A stretch of 64,000 nucleotides of DNA, taken from Moniliophthora roreri. Its lineage: Eukaryota; Basidiomycota; Agaricomycetes; Agaricales; Marasmiaceae. The stretch covers positions 1,674,001 through 1,738,000 of the forward strand of contig LATX02000200.1 of NCBI GenBank assembly GCA_001466705.2, read 5' to 3'. The position numbers were made by a program, and so were the translations under genes. This document shows positions 1 through 11,544 of this stretch, piece after piece (within the stretch, counting starts at the first letter, position 1; each line of letters opens with the position of its first letter). The notes under the pieces are model-generated. The model did not search any database and was not told the origin of the DNA. It was given only the letters and a program-made list of their open reading frames with translations.

Positions 1-3000
1 AAACAGTGGAGATTGAAAATTGTTGAACAAATAAACAAATAATCACAGGGGTCTTCACTCATGTGGTGACACATCACCCAATCAACAAACATCACTCCTA
101 TAGCTTTTCCTGCTCCATTTCCAACATCTCATATGTGACCTTCTGTTCAAGTGACAGCAGCCTGGCCTCCTGAGTCGAAACTGGGTTGATGAGCAACATG
201 AGCAATGCTATATTCTGTTAAAAACAATGTTCAGCATCATAGTCTGGTTTTTGTTTTAAAAAAATAATAAAATTCTCTTTTTTAGTCTTTTTGATGTTAT
301 TCAACTAATATTCTAATGCTATTGTATATAATAGAACACTATTAGCAAAATAAACAACTTACAACAGGGAAATGACAAGCAGAAGGCCTTGGCCACTGTC
401 AATAATGGTGGTTGGAAACAGAGTCAGGAGAGTGGGAAAATTTTTGACTCACAGAATTTGCCAGCCAGATTGAAGGAGTCTTGAGGCACATGCCTCAAGA
501 CCCTTTCAATCTGTGGCATCAACAATGCCATTGTGTTGGAGAGTAAACTCCCTTCTCTCTTTGCTTGCTACCACTACCATCAATGACAGTAAGTTTTTTT
601 CCTATAGTATAATAGTAATAAAATTATAATAAACTCTTCAAATACTCAAATGAAATAAGTAATAAAATGTCAAGTACATAGTGCATGCCACAATATAATA
701 GTTTACACTGTCTATATACTGGAGACCACATTAGAAGACTCATATTGACTTTATAAAACTCATACCAATCTTCTCAAGACTCATATTGGCCCCTCTTAAT
801 CCATCAAGCCTGGTTTGGACTGTTAAGACTAGTTTTGGAGGTTATAATGCCCTTAACCACCCTTAACCACCCTTAACTGGTAATGGCAGGTAAAGAGGTG
901 GTGGTCATGAGAGGGTTATATCCTACACAAAACTGGTTAGTACAATTCTCATGGTTGTTATAGCCTCTATTACTGATCAATTTCAGTTATATTACAGCTA
1001 TATTGTGGATATATCTATCTATTACCAGGTGCTTGTGAGTTCCCAGCATTTTAGCTGCTGGTAACCCATCAGTGCCTTTTGACATTTTGTGCAATGTAGT
1101 GCTGTAGCATATTTCAGTCAAAAGTAACAGGCCCAATAAACAATGCTCATTCAAATGGAATTAAAGGATTGCATTCATTGAGTGGCCCACAGTTGCCATA
1201 ATCTGCACTTTGATGAAAGTTCCAGGAGTCAATAGCTAGTAGACAATGTCTGTTGTATTACTCCTGAAGCTGGGCAGAGAGTTTGGAGTTGGGGTAGAAG
1301 AATTAGGGCAGAGGGTCTGGGTAAGTCTTGTGAGTACAGCAGGAGTCTGGGAGATTTAGGCCATATTTAGGTTGACACTTCAAGAGCCCACATCAGTACT
1401 CAGTAGCATCTTTAATGTATTGTAGTATCTTCACAATATAGCTTATTATGAGATATTATCAGACATGATCAGACAAAAATTGATGCCTAATGGAGCCTGT
1501 TGAGAGTATACCAAAGAGATGTCTGATAATGTTAGATAGTCTGAATGTCAACATGGCTCTAAGGGCAGCAGTAGCATATTTGGGAATTGTGAATATGTGG
1601 CACAAATTTCCATGAAAACCATAATTTAATCTTGAGGCAATGACTTGTCAGGAGGGGTGTACTGGTACAACATGGATATTAGAAGCTCTATTAGAGCAGT
1701 ATAGTGTTTGATAAGAATGTAACAATCCAAATTATTTGGCCCAAAGTCAAGTCTGCTGACGATGACCAAGGCAGTTGAACTGAAAATGAGCATTCCTGTT
1801 GGGGTCTGAGCCCTAGGAAAGAGTCAATTGAGCCAAATCTAACTGAGTCTTGTGAAAACAAGCACACCTTATGAAATTGAGTCATATCAAGCCACTCAGC
1901 TTCCCACTTTTCCCAAATTTCTTTTTAGTTTTGTTCCATTCAGATGGCCTCTTTTTGGCTTGATCAGACTCAATTTCACTATGATTTTCAAGTCTCACAT
2001 TTTAAGTTCCAAGTTCTGGTGTGAAAACAAATCAATAAAATATCTAAATTGACACTAGCAGCCTCTGAGGAAGCCATGTCACATAACCAAATCAATACAT
2101 TGTCACTTTCAACATTGTCCTTTTGTTTGTGACCATCACCATCCACACAATGACCCAAGGATCCCCAGGCATTAGCTCAAGAAGTCCATTAGTCCATGTT
2201 CTGGGATAAGTAGAGAAATTGTCAGCTTGAGATGCTAAAAGAGGCAGAGTTCTTGGTGAGTCTGCCCTAGTCTTCTCACATGCATGTTGTTTCTAATGAG
2301 ATTGTCAATATGCAGGTTCTGTCTTCTTCCAATTCCAAATTACAAGTCACCACAAACACAATGAGACACCCCCAGCCAGAACCACATCCATACAATTAGT
2401 ATTTCCTACAGATTGAGACTTCTGTTCACAGATTGACTGACACCAGTACCTGCAGAATGGATTTGATGTTGTCTTTCATCAGAGAGGTACACACAAGAAA
2501 CTACAATATTTGTCACTAATGAGTCTTTGCAGATTCCTTTCACAAGACTTCCCTCTGGTTTCTCCATTATAGTATGTGAAACATATCCTGTACTATAACA
2601 AATGTCATATCTATCAGACACAGCTCTGCATTTGGATAGTTATGGTCTACAGAGGTGATAACTTGGGGAATGAGAGGTAGATGGCATGTTGAGTGTAATT
2701 GAGCAAGCAGCTGTGGCAAACAGCACCCAACAGATGGGAACCCCCTGCAAAAACACTTATTAATCAGGACCTCAAGGTATCAAAACCCACTATACTAGGT
2801 AGCAGGAATACAAAAAGGTTTTTATTGATATATTTATTATCTAGAAATCAGCATGTGAGTGGCAGTGCAGATGCACAGGAATTTTCCCTCACTGCATCCT
2901 GGTGCCAGTGAGCAAATACCAGGATTATCTGAACAGGCTCTAAGGCCCTGCTCAGGAACCCAAGTCAACTCACCCTGGGTCAGATTTGGCAGGAGATGAG

Positions 3001-4833
3001 TTGTGTCCCAGCCCATGTGAGGTTAGCAGAAAAGCTCAACCCCACCCTGTGTTTGGAAACTGGGATTCAAAATCAGAATTTTGTCACACCTTGGCACAGC
3101 ATCAAAAGTCAGGCTGAGGGGCTGTATCCAAAATTCTTTCCCTTTCTCTTTCCTGCTCCCTTCTTGTTCTCAAGCTTGCACCACAGCATCAGCCTTGTTT
3201 GTTCTGAAGGGTACAACTCATGTGGTGATCATAGGAATTGAAAAAAGCCATACTTATTGCATGCATACTAAGACTACATCAGGAAAATGGTCAGCTTTGC
3301 TTTTGATGCTTGGAAGGCAAAAAATAGCTTAACAAGCCAAAAAAAGCAGATTTTTTCCTTAGAAAGATAATAGTGCTTAATTGTGAATCTCATTTTGCTT
3401 AGACTACTGTAATACTGCTTAGCTTACAGTGCTTTCGCTGGGGCGACTTGATCGCTGCACATACTGAATTGGTACTGAATCACGCTTCTAATCCAGGCAT
3501 CTACCACTCGCTCCTCAATTTGCCTCCGACCATCAATACAAGGGAACTATCGCGATGGCTGTGGTGACTGGTGTAACCGCTGTATGAGTTCTTCTAGTAG
3601 TCAAAAATTAGCCTCATAGTGTTATGTTACTTGCGCAGCAATGACAACAACTCAACAACACTTATGATGGAGTGATGTGGAGTTAACTTCGACAAGAAAG
3701 GAAAGTTTCCTTCTTGAAGGAGTAAAGGTTCAAGTTAGAGAACTAGCTTGAGAAAAGCTAGAGTTCAGATAGTTCGTTTGTTGGCTAAACACAAGTTGAT
3801 TAAACCAGGTCAAGCTGAAGAGCTATAACCCAGTTCTGTCTATCTTTATACATCCATTGTAGTTACACGTTTGTACTACTTAGAATGTCCAAGAATACGA
3901 TGGAAAATGTATAAGGTAATCGAATAGAAAGAAATGGAATGTTAAAGAAGATTGGTGACGTCAAAGCAATATTGTAATGGAAAAGGATAGTAATCGATAG
4001 AAAGAAGTCAAAATGATATCATAAAAGAGAACGTTAGAAAGTCATAGAATGATTTGTAAGAAGGAAGCTGGGAAAGTGGATAAGTCCAGATGTCAAAAAG
4101 AAGCATAATATCGAGCACTAGTTTGCCCAGAATAGTAGTACAAGAAAGAAAAGGCGGGAAAATGTCTGACAGAAAATAGAAAATTGTAACACATAGGTCA
4201 GAACGGCAGACTGAGCTCTACATACCACTTGGAAGACAGCTCAGCCATTATGTACACTCTTAATCATGACCAAACACTGTATCAATGACAAGTATGAATC
4301 AGGCCTGAGGAGGTAAATGGCGAGATGAAGAGTTTTCATACCTTAAGCCAGCTTTATCCTTCTGAAGTGCCTCGTCTCCGGGGTATCCAATATTCGGAGT
4401 TAATACATGCTAATATTACTTGATTCTACTAACATGAATAAGTAGGGAGGTCCTGGTAAGTGAAGCAGGGCTCATACCTTTCATCCATGTTCAACCTATT
4501 GATATCACTCCTCCTGTGCCAGAAACCATCTACACTTCGTCTTCTTCTTGACCAGTTTCATCTGAGAGACGGTAATAGAAAGTATGGGACCTCAGCAATA
4601 AATGAGATACTACTTCATGGATAAATCAGGAGCGGACTTACCAACTCTGACTGGGTGGATGATGGCAGTCAGGAAAAAAACCTTGTTCGTGAGAAAAAGC
4701 TGACCCCAAAAAAATAACCCACCCCCACTACTCTGGTCCTTGATTCTGATTCCGAATCCAAACTTCACCCTTTCGTTCTGACTCCTGGACTCAAAGTCTA
4801 GCAGCACTCAACCGTGCAGCTCTGTTTCTCTTT
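1..4833. other. AT-rich gene-poor region
   Basis: I find no supportable gene in this stretch. It is clearly more AT-rich than the rest of the window, and the only open frames are short (under 90 codons), unrelated to any family I know, and often lack an ATG. It holds an imperfect foldback (described separately) and short local repeats, such as three tandem copies of a CCTTAACCAC-like unit near 851-880. The composition and lack of coding signal suggest old, decayed repetitive DNA, but I cannot name an element. Confidence 0.6.
394..591. repeat. Imperfect foldback (inverted repeat)
   Basis: The inner arms 466-488 and 491-513 are complementary over 23 positions with two mismatches, separated by a 2-base loop. 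The similarity continues outward less perfectly, so the ends near 394 and 590 (an ACTGTCA-type motif and its complement) also pair. This gives a snapback of about 200 bp. It could be a decayed foldback or MITE-like element. No clear target-site duplication was seen. Confidence 0.55.
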
Positions 4834-5068
4834 TATACTTTTTTTCCCTTTTCTTATTTTCTATCTTTTCTGGTCTGAGAAGGTTAGATTGTAAGGAAAA
4901 ATAGCCTGGTGTAAGCGAAAGCGTCAGGCAAAAGAAAAAGCAGCCAGATATACTTTCTCATTTTTTCTCCCTTTTCTTATTTTCTATGTTTTCTGGTCTG
5001 AGAAAGTTAGATTGTAAGGAAAAATAGCCCAGTGTAAGCGAAAGCGTCAGGCAAAAGGAAGAGCAGCC
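4834..5068. repeat. Two-copy tandem duplication, period 123 bp
   Basis: Positions 4845-4945 and 4968-5068 align end to end with an offset of 123 bases and only a handful of substitutions. Both copies contain the same run from a pyrimidine-rich block through GGTCTGAGAA, AAAAATAGCC and AAGCGAAAGCGTCAGG to CAGCC. A TATACTT motif precedes each copy. High identity suggests a fairly recent local duplication. No coding potential is evident. Confidence 0.85.
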
Positions 5069-5468
5069 GGAAATAAGCTGAAAGATCACGGATCTAAGCA
5101 AAAGCCGCCGTAAGCAGACTTGACCGTTTTGCTGATGTATTTTACTACAGTGCCGGTCACTTAGACCCAACCACTCGATAGTGGGTCCCCGAGAGTGAAT
5201 TTTGAGGAAATTTTTGATGATTTGGAAGGAAACAGGGTCGAATTAGCGTAAAAATGCAATGTCCGAAAATATACCATGCACATGACAAATTCCAGATTTT
5301 AGGATCGAAAAAATAGTTTTTCCAGGGCATCACTTGCCGGTTGCCAGTCGACGACGACGAATTTGAAGATGTAGAATCCAAGAATTTCCTTCCTCATGCC
5401 TGCCCGCAGTAGACGTTCCAAGCAGGCAAGATTGCAGCACAAAGGCCAGCAGTTTTTTTGGACCCAAT

Positions 5469-5741
5469 TTGGACAAGGATCCATTCGAGACACTCATTGA
5501 CCCCGATTACCAGCCTGAAGACCTCCCATCTGACTCAGATTTGGATGACGAGGTGTTGAAAATACCTTCTGCTGCATTTTGTACTACCCTGGAGGCATTT
5601 TGTGATGGGCCAGACCTAATGATTACTGATTCAGACCCAGATGATGAAGTGGTAGAGGTTCTGGCTTTAGTTTGCAGTGAAGAAGTATCGGTCACACCAT
5701 CGGGTCCCTGCAAGAATAATGATGGATGTCAATGTTATTAA
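5469..5741 (+). other. Acidic open frame without ATG, possible gene fragment
   Basis: An open frame of about 90 codons begins with TTG rather than ATG and encodes an Asp/Glu-rich peptide with a repeated D-P-D/D-S-D pattern and a Cys-containing end. No domain is recognisable. It could be a remnant exon, for instance the acidic N-terminal part of a transposon-encoded protein, or chance. The stretch upstream from 5069 shows nothing else. Confidence 0.15.
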
Positions 5742-7068
5742 CAATTACTGACAGTATTACAGTAGTTGCATGCAATGTACAAGGCACAAATGCTGTTGAA
5801 AGTCATCCTGCTCGAATTATCTCCCAGATATATATCCATAAAAGGAAATTCAGGGTCCTATTCCAGATTTCGGTATTGTTGAAAAAGTAAAATCCATTTT
5901 GGGGGGAAAGTGGTCAGTTAATCTTTCATCGGATATCATTCTGCGCTATTGTCCAGCTTTTCAAGATAAAAGAATGATATTTGGGTGAGCAGTTACATAT
6001 ACATGTTTTGATGGCTCCGGGTGGTCGGTTTTGAGCGTCCGGCACTGTAGTACATGCAATTGATGTGACAAGGTTGTGACACGATTAGCCCGGCAAGTTG
6101 AGGGTTGAACGGACTTCTCGGCAAATGTCAACCCGACCCGCAACCTAACCCAGGGTGAGTTGACTTGGGTTCCCGAGCGGGGCCTAAGCCAACGACAGGA
6201 TGTCACCACCGGGATATCGCGGGAGCTCAGCGGTCCGAATTAGGCGCCCGTCGATTTTACATTTTCCTTCATGTTATTAGCCCATACTACCATGAGAAAA
6301 ACACTAAAGGAGCTCGAGGTGAGAAATGCTAGAGAAGGTAAATTAAAGAAAACTCACAGATTACTTCTGTTCATTACCTGTAAGTACTTTCATCGGCTTA
6401 GCGGTCGCTGAGCGGCTTGCCCACCGCCAGCTCGGCTGGCTCGGCTGCTTTTAGCCGAGCCTACCTCTAGTGTAATTCCGGGTTCTCTTCCTCACTTTTA
6501 GAGCGGGGGTTGCCTGTATTATGAGGTAGCTGGAAGACCGACGACAGTATGCATTGGTAGGATTTTTGGCATCGTAAGGTTTGGTGTTAGGCTTGTGCAA
6601 GCTTAGCGCTGAGGGAAAGGCAATGAACTCCGACCATTTCGAGACTGCCCACTGTGTGTCTTCTTATCACTCAAAGTGCTTATCGGCTGACCGCCTCTGA
6701 CTCTGCTGGCCAAGTTAGCAGCGAAAGGTGATACTTATGTATGCAGGGTCAAACCGACAACCGTTGAACGCCACCATCACCGTGCCCGACGTCTGTAAAA
6801 CGATTGCGATGCGAATCTCACTTACTGTACCTCTTCAGCTCCGTCATGCAGGTTAGTCAAACCGCGATCTTAAAAAGTGCACCCCGCTCTTCGAAACACT
6901 GGTTCACTAGAACTTAAGGTTGCTAGGAATCCCGCCACAGTATAGCCGCAAGCCGTCGCCGAGCGGCTTGACTTGCGGGCGCAATACCCCTCATCCCTGC
7001 AGGGATAAGCCAAGGATAAGCACTGGCAGGGGCCACACAATATTCGACGGAATCAAAGAGGCGCTTGG
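5742..7068. other. Intergenic region with small hairpins
   Basis: No gene is supported here. There is a perfect 9-bp inverted repeat at 6438-6461 (arms GGCTCGGCT and AGCCGAGCC, 6-base loop). A short AGCGGCTTG motif is shared between about 6408 and 6957, suggesting pieces of a small GC-richer repeat. The right part is the promoter region of the F-box gene that follows. Confidence 0.4.
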
Positions 7069-7076
7069 TATAAATA
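7069..7076 (+). promoter_or_regulatory. TATA box of F-box gene
   Basis: The sequence TATAAATA lies 47 bases upstream of the ATG at 7123. The spacing fits a core promoter with a short leader. It is inferred from sequence only. Confidence 0.5.
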
Positions 7077-7122
7077 TCAATGCCCGTCATATCGAACTCT
7101 CTCTTTCCGCTTCCTTCCCACC

Positions 7123-8664
7123 ATGAACTTCGGTCTCCCCAACGAGCTTCTCGCATACATATTCACCCTATGTACAAAGTATGAGGGTGCCCTATATCTC
7201 CCCAGCACCAGTGATACACTATATGAATCTCAAGCACTCACCCTGGCAGCCGTATGTACCTACTGGCGCGCTCTCGCATTGGATACGCCCCGTATGTGGA
7301 GTTGCATCGTTATCTCACCTTCCAGGAGCAGAGATAAGGTATCCGCGTCCGGTTCCCGTGACAAGCATCTTTTTCGATTGCATCTAGAACGCTCAAGGGA
7401 CGCACCCATCTCCTTATCTCTTCCAGACCCGGACTCAACGAATAATGAAGGAACACAATGGATATGGGACACACTCACCAAATATACCAGGCGCATAAAA
7501 CACCTTACTTTTTCGCTTGGCCCGCGCGAATGGATGTTCGGGGACATCCTTCAAACACTCTCATCTTCCCATCCCGAATTCACGTCGTTAGAATCGACTA
7601 TTACGCGTCATTGCCCTGGCCAACCACAAACCCTAGTGCTAGATTGCAGTTTACCGCGATTGCACACACTTTCTGTTTACAACGAACCTCCTTCCCATCC
7701 AGAAAAGCAAATTGAGACGGATTTCACTAAAATCCTCGCGTTCCCTTGGACACAGATCACCACGCTCTCCTTCAACCTCTTTCCCAGCACTGACGTTGAC
7801 GGCATTATCAGCTTCTGTCCCGAGCTACATGCGTTATATATCTGTGTTTCCGGTGACGGGAGCAATGGCCGGGCGCTTGGGAATGGACCAATTATGGCTC
7901 CGAAACTACAGAAACTGACAATATACCTCCAAACCACTGGCACGACTATAGCGACGTATCACCTCGCCACGAACCTACTGGACAGATTCATTTGTCCAAA
8001 ATTGGAAGAGCTGAGTCTGAAGACGATGGATCTGGTGAGGTGGCGTCTTCCTTCCGACGACATATCCGCCACCAATCCATTGGAAGACTTCATCTACCGT
8101 TCTGGGTGTACATTGCGTCAGTTGACGTTGGATAATGTACCTATCCCATTGGACACCCTGCCTTGGAGCCTATTCAAATGTTTGCGCTCCTTGGTCGTAG
8201 GCGAATGCATGTTTTTCCTTTCCGAGGTTCCGAGCACGTTATGTGTGAAAGACCTTTTACACGGACTGGTTCTTCCCGCCAATCGCATCCCGGCTGGGCT
8301 TGGGCTCGATAGGGTGCATGGTGGAACAGTTTTCCGACCGCAACATTTCGCTAGATCTATTCTACCTGATTTGAAAGAGTTGAAGGTGGTGGCTGGAGGT
8401 GAGGCAGTGGAGTCGTTGCAGAAGGTTGTTGCCTCCAGATCTCGGATTCCTGGAAGGAACTTGGAGTCTGTTTGCTTAATTTTATCGCGCCTGAAGGAAA
8501 GAGGTAAATATATGGAAGTGGAGCGCCTCCAACAAGCGGCGCCCACCCGATTAACGGTCCGAGTGGGAACGAGCAATATGGGAGGCAAATCAGTTGACAT
8601 CGCGAGAAGTATGTATACGACAAGGTTTCGGACTGGAAGCGATGTGTGGGATGAATGGGAGTAA
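7123..8664 (+). CDS. F-box/LRR-like protein
   Basis: This is a single-exon gene of 513 residues. The N-terminus carries an F-box-like segment: the LPNELLAYIF start, then after an insertion LAAVCTYWRALALDTPRMW, a spacing typical of expanded Agaricomycete F-box families. The rest is leucine-rich and resembles the irregular LRR-like C-terminal half of these proteins. F-box proteins bind Skp1 and bring substrates to SCF ubiquitin ligases; the substrate here is unknown. The ATG sits in a good context (CACCATGAA) behind a TATA box. Long antisense open frames across the gene are shadows. The family is often strain-variable, so this may be an accessory gene. Confidence 0.85.
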   Translation: MNFGLPNELLAYIFTLCTKYEGALYLPSTSDTLYESQALTLAAVCTYWRALALDTPRMWSCIVISPSRSRDKVSASGSRDKHLFRLHLERSRDAPISLSLPDPDSTNNEGTQWIWDTLTKYTRRIKHLTFSLGPREWMFGDILQTLSSSHPEFTSLESTITRHCPGQPQTLVLDCSLPRLHTLSVYNEPPSHPEKQIETDFTKILAFPWTQITTLSFNLFPSTDVDGIISFCPELHALYICVSGDGSNGRALGNGPIMAPKLQKLTIYLQTTGTTIATYHLATNLLDRFICPKLEELSLKTMDLVRWRLPSDDISATNPLEDFIYRSGCTLRQLTLDNVPIPLDTLPWSLFKCLRSLVVGECMFFLSEVPSTLCVKDLLHGLVLPANRIPAGLGLDRVHGGTVFRPQHFARSILPDLKELKVVAGGEAVESLQKVVASRSRIPGRNLESVCLILSRLKERGKYMEVERLQQAAPTRLTVRVGTSNMGGKSVDIARSMYTTRFRTGSDVWDEWE

Positions 8665-8879
8665 GAGCGAGGTGGCTTCATATTCTGAACAATCCCTTGT
8701 GTTTGTACATTACTCAAAGCAACCGTTTTCACAACTCGCCACTCATGCAAAGAAAATAGCCGACGTCTTTAAATAGTGTGGCACCTGATGCAAGCATGAG
8801 TGCTACTTGGACTACAGAGATAGAAACAATGCTCCACTGTGAAACAACACCTCACAGAACAGAGTCTTGACAATCCAAA

Positions 8880-9626
8880 TCAATCACCCCATCTCAGACC
8901 CAATGCATCCGCATTGTCGCCTCTCACAGCAGCTTCAATGACTTCTGCAAACTCTCTTAACACAAGCATCTCTTCATTCACCTCCCCATCTCTTCTGTCC
9001 AGTTCATGCACACCCAATGCTTTTTGCAGCGCTTCCTCCCTCTCGCTACCCTTCAGCCTGTCAATGTCGCGTAGGGTGGCGCGGAGATTCAAATTATTGG
9101 ACAAGATCGTACGTATTCGTTGCGAAGTGGCTGTAGGTATACCTTGGTGAGCAATTGGACAGTGAGAGAGAAAAAAAAGATTCGTGGATACCAATGGCTT
9201 CATAGTGTCGCAATTGAAGTGGTTTTGGGTCATCACGTTCTAATGGATCTGGATACGCTGGTTCCTCTGGGACATAAGGCCACTTCAAAGACGTGAGAGG
9301 TCGGAGAGGTTTCGTTTCTTCAAGAACTTCTCCACGAGCAAGGGGGGATGGCTGCTGCTGCTCAAGAACGGGAGCTGGCTTCGGGCTTGACGACGCTCCT
9401 GCACATGAAGATTCTGAACGCCTATCACTTATTTGATGACCACTATAACGTGAAATAGATCGACCTTTGTGTTGCTTGTAACATCCGACTGAACAACTAA
9501 CTTTTGATATCGTCTGGAGAAGATGAGGCTGGGTTATGCAACGCACTAGAATATGCCGCAAGGGCAAGTATACTTGATTTCATTCGTATTGCAGATCTGA
9601 CAAGCAGACTTTTTGCGTTGAGGCAT
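8880..9626 (-). CDS. HIT-type zinc finger protein (ZNHIT3/Hit1-like)
   Basis: Three exons, 9547-9626, 9192-9496 and 8880-9142, give 215 residues. The N-terminus forms a zf-HIT finger: C-x2-C in SACQICN, then KYTCPCG, then CSVGCYKQHK, the last part created only when the intron at 9497-9546 is removed. A short helical C-terminal part follows (YEAIGIPTATSQRIR and on). ZNHIT3/Hit1 proteins assist assembly of box C/D snoRNPs with Rsa1/NUFIP and the R2TP chaperone. The fungal proteins are of similar size. The gene starts 125 bp from the divergent WBP1 gene and may share its promoter. The family assignment is good; the exact orthologue is inferred. Confidence 0.8.
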
Positions 9627-9751
9627 GATGGTGGGTGAAAAGCAGGAGAAATTGCCCTCTGAAAATGCCTGCCGTTGCTTCAGTGTATTCTCATTTCTCA
9701 CGCCCATCCTTCATACCGACGCCGACGTGTCAAACAACTTGACCGTCAACA
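9627..9751. promoter_or_regulatory. Shared divergent promoter, HIT finger / WBP1
   Basis: Only 125 bases separate the two start codons of the divergent HIT-finger and WBP1 genes, so both leaders and core promoters must lie in this interval. No TATA box is obvious. Confidence 0.5.
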
Positions 9752-11380
9752 ATGCTCAGACTGTGGTCCTTCCTTGTGTTCCTACTCAATCTCTTACCCT
9801 TTATTACCGCAAAGTCAAGCTCTGGAGACTCTGTACTTGTGATACTAGACCCAGCAAAACGAGCTGATTACTCAATATTCTTTGGAGGACTTGAAGGTGC
9901 GTGCTTATGCAGTTACGCGTCAACCTGACTGCCCACGAACTCCACAGCAAGGGGCTATGAGCTCACATTCCGCTCACCCAAGGATGAAGCACCATTGCTG
10001 ATTGAGGATGACTTGCCAAAGTTTGCCCATGTCGTATTCTTCGCAACAGACACCAAAAGTGAGTGCCTGGGAGTCAGTACACGTCGGACACGTACTCATC
10101 TTTCGCACCAGACTTTGCCAAAGACATAACCCCACAGGCTCTCGTTCAACTTCTTTCCGGAAATACTAACCTTCTCATCGCCCTCTCTCCAAAGCAAAAC
10201 CTCATTACCTCTCTCGCTCCAGAGTTCTCACTCATTCTCCCACCACCAAACACTCCCCTCATTTCTCATTTCCCAGAGCGCTCTGAACCGGCTAATGTTA
10301 TTCCCATCTCGACTCCCAAGCCGTCTCCCGAGACCCCGTCGATCCTAACGCCTTCGACGTCACCCGTTTGGTTCTCTGGCATTCCTTTCGCATTGGGTCA
10401 GAACCCACTGTTGTTCCCGATTCTCAATGCTCCGGCAGAGTCATTTGCTGCAGACGCAGATGCAACCGTGGATGTTTTGGCTGATGCAGCTGAGAAGGGC
10501 GGGGAAGGCTTATGGGCTGGCAGTCAGCTCGCTGTCGCTGCTGGTTTCCAGGCTCTTGGTGGCGCTAGAGCCGTCTGGGTTGGCGGCATTGAAATGTTCA
10601 GCGATGAATTCGCAAAGAAGGAGAATGAAAAGTAAGGAAGAAATGCCGTGATTACTTATGGATATAGACTGACTCTTTCAGCAGAGGTGTCAAATCTGGT
10701 AACCAGCAGTTCGCACAAGACGTCGCGGCGTGGGCCTTCCAAGAGAGCCTCGTTCTCCGCATTGATAGCACCTCTCACCGACGCGTAAACGGTAGTACTC
10801 CTGAGCAATACACCATCAACGACCAGATTGTAGGCTCTTTCCGTAGCTTCTCTCGTTTTCGGGGGCTCTAACTTACGCGTACAGGAATACACCGTTTCCG
10901 TCTCAAAATACAACCCCAAGTTTTCCATCTGGGAACCTTACTGGGGTTTGACGGACATGCAGCTCGAATTCACTATGCTTGACCCTCACGTTCGCATCGC
11001 TATCCCACGCGCAGAATCACAACACGGTAAAAGAGAAAGGGGAGTCTATCGAGTTCAGTTCAGAGCTCCCGATAGACATGGAGTGTTCAAATTTGTCTTG
11101 GACTACAAGAGGAAAGGGTGCGTCAAACCACTCGTGCTGGTTCTCAAAATCTTTGATGGCTAATATATCTCTGAACAGATGGACGCACTTACACAACACG
11201 ATAACTGTTCCCGTCGTACCACCTCGTCACGACGGGTACCCGCGATTCCTTAGCGCGGCATGGCCGTATTATGCTGGGGCAATCAGCACGAGTGTAGGAT
11301 TCTTCCTTTTTGCTGCCGGATGGCTTGCTGGTGACGTGAGCAACAAGGATGCGAAGAAGAAGGGAGGAAAGGCAGAGTAG
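9752..11380 (+). CDS. WBP1: Oligosaccharyltransferase 48-kDa subunit (WBP1/OST48)
   Basis: Six exons (9752-9896, 9948-10058, 10112-10631, 10682-10829, 10885-11117, 11179-11380) encode about 452 residues, close to the 430-456 of yeast Wbp1 and human OST48. There is an N-terminal signal peptide (hydrophobic residues 3-20), the luminal segment SVLVILDPAKRADYSIFFGGL, the conserved GGIEMFSDEF motif, the INDQIEYTV and LQLEF-type regions, and a C-terminal membrane helix with the PYYAGA motif followed by a lysine-rich tail (KDAKKKGGKAE), which suits ER retention. It is an essential subunit of the ER complex that transfers the N-glycan to Asn. The acceptor of exon 4 could be 3 bases further on. Confidence 0.93.
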
Positions 11381-11544
11381 AGTACAGTATCGAGGCCTTG
11401 TATTAGAATACTTAAAATCCTTTACATCGCGACTAAAGAGTACTACACAGCGGGATTCTGACAGGTAAAGGTGCTCGCCATGGTATCATTTGACTGAATT
11501 GTTTCACTATACAACTCGGTGAAGGTCATTAGCGACAATAGTGC

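Noticed and set aside
8118..8750. 210-codon minus-strand frame over the F-box gene
   Set aside because: It is an antisense shadow of the intact plus-strand F-box gene; it has no domain.
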